A DNA stretch of 5,830 nucleotides from an uncultured Phenylobacterium sp. Its GTDB lineage: Bacteria; Pseudomonadota; Alphaproteobacteria; Caulobacterales; Caulobacteraceae. The DNA is taken from assembly GCA_945952175.1 (NCBI GenBank), contig CAMFHW010000292.1, positions 1 through 5,830 on the forward strand. Reading direction: 5' to 3'. Below are positions 5,253-5,830 of the stretch, one piece after another. The notes under the pieces were generated by a model. That model made no database searches. It saw only the letters and a program-made list of their open reading frames with translations, and was not told the DNA's origin. Each line of letters starts with the position of its first letter. Position 1 is the stretch's first letter. Both the position numbers and the translations under genes were made by a program.

Positions 5253-5671
5253 ACGGCCGCCGTCTTCCGCGCGCGGGGCTTGGGCGCATTGAGGGCGATG
5301 GCGGCGCGGACCAGGTCCTTCAGCGCCGCCTCGTCGATCGCCTCGCCCTCGCGGAAGTCGATGGCGCGGCGGGTCCCGCCCTCCAGGCTGGAATTGAACA
5401 GCCCCTTGGGATCGGCCAGGGCCGCGCCCTTGAAGAAGGTGGTCTTGACCACCGCCTTGTAGGTCTCGCCGGTGCAGATGATCCCGCCATGCTCCCAGAC
5501 GGGGACGCCGCGCCATTTCCAGGTCTCGACAATCCCGGGATCGACCTCGTGGATGAGGCGGCGGATGCGGGCCAGCACCTCACCGCGCCAGTCGCCGAGG
5601 GCGGCGATGCGGCCGTCGATAAGCTGGGCTGGCGTGGCGTTCGCGGCCTGGGGCTCCTGATCGCGGATCAT
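5249..5671 (-). CDS. DUF1801 (YdhG-like) domain protein
   Basis: This 140-residue soluble protein belongs to the DUF1801 family, whose biochemical role is not established; the fold is related to frataxin/YdhG-like small domains. Family features are an N-terminal helix (LIDGRIAALGDWRGEVLARIRRLI, about 17-40), then VDPGIVETWKWRGVPVW (43-59) with the conserved tryptophans W51, W53 and W59. ICTGETYKAVVKTTFFKGAAL (65-85) gives the two central strands, DP at 87-88 follows, and RRAIDFREGEAIDEAALKDLVRAAI is the closing strand and helix. The C-terminus is a basic tail (PKPRARKTAAV). The ATG at 5671 has GGAGG seven bases upstream and overlaps the stop of the preceding gene as ATGA, indicating translational coupling. 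Genes of this family often sit near AHSA1 and ArsR genes, as here, but on the opposite strand. Confidence 0.85.
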   Translation of the reverse strand: MIRDQEPQAANATPAQLIDGRIAALGDWRGEVLARIRRLIHEVDPGIVETWKWRGVPVWEHGGIICTGETYKAVVKTTFFKGAALADPKGLFNSSLEGGTRRAIDFREGEAIDEAALKDLVRAAIALNAPKPRARKTAAV

Positions 5672-5830
5672 CGCGCGCCCTCCGGACCGGCGAGGCGGCG
5701 GCCGCCGCGCCAGGCCTGCGCATGGGGCAGGACGAACATGTAGAGCCCGGTGCCGAAGAGCAGGAACAGGGGAACCAGGGCGAAGAGATAGACCCAGCCG
5801 GGCGGCTGAGCGCCCTTCAGGCTGAAGATG
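5668..5830 (-). CDS. C-terminus of a membrane protein, 5'-partial
   Basis: The last 53 codons of a gene that begins beyond the right edge; it is short and has no start in the window. It reads IFSLKGAQPPGW, then a hydrophobic segment VYLFALVPLFLLFGTGLYMF (one transmembrane helix), then VLPHAQAWRGGRRLAGPEGAR and a TGA stop. The arginine-rich tail after the helix is consistent with a cytoplasmic C-terminus by the positive-inside rule. The frame is supported by its amino-acid pattern and by the ATGA overlap with the DUF1801 start. The family is not identifiable; the end of a PepSY-associated or cytochrome b561-like membrane protein would fit but is a guess. Confidence 0.65.
   Translation of the reverse strand, partial: IFSLKGAQPPGWVYLFALVPLFLLFGTGLYMFVLPHAQAWRGGRRLAGPEGAR

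Noticed and set aside
4669..5292. Plus-strand frame of 207 codons overlapping the AHSA1 and ArsR genes
   Set aside because: The Arg/Pro-rich translation is typical of a frame shadow and overlaps two well-supported genes.

Overview
The window is very GC-rich, with small intergenic gaps, strong G/C preference at third codon positions and few GANTC sites (I count six). Together with the gene content this suggests an alphaproteobacterium of the Caulobacter/Phenylobacterium type. The genus is an inference; no rRNA or other marker gene is present.

Layout: (1) 3-551 (+), the 3' part of a Tyr/Arg/Pro-rich low-complexity protein of unknown function, open at the left edge. (2) 611-1357 (+), a GT-A-fold nucleotide-sugar transferase-like protein with a DAD motif. 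(3) 1358-1527, the most structured non-coding stretch: a 111-bp element made of two interrupted palindromes, with a small terminator-like hairpin overlapping the second. It ends at the base before the GTG start of the next gene. (4) 1528-2328 (+), a Y_phosphatase3-type (MptpB/LipA-like) phosphatase with an HCTAGKDR P-loop. (5) 2364-4028 (-), convergent with the phosphatase, a GT4-type GT-B glycosyltransferase with an EX7E motif and a C-terminal extension of about 114 residues. (6) A divergent, locally AT-rich regulatory region. (7) 4218-4865 and 4865-5200 (+), a translationally coupled pair: an AHSA1/SRPBCC protein and an ArsR-type winged-helix regulator. (8) 5249-5671 and 5668->5830 (-), a DUF1801 protein that overlaps by ATGA the end of an upstream membrane-protein gene, which runs off the right edge.

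How the genes fit together: the AHSA1 and ArsR genes form a clear bicistron and probably an autoregulated unit. The DUF1801 gene is translationally coupled to the membrane-protein gene upstream of it. The two glycosyltransferases and the phosphatase are neighbours but not demonstrably one pathway; a role in cell-surface polysaccharide is possible but not shown. No mobile element with a transposase, CRISPR array, tRNA or rRNA was seen. I do not see a convincing new multi-gene system. The best leads are the bipartite palindromic element abutting the phosphatase start, and the tendency of start codons here to lie in or just after hairpins, two of which carry a GANTC site at the loop.
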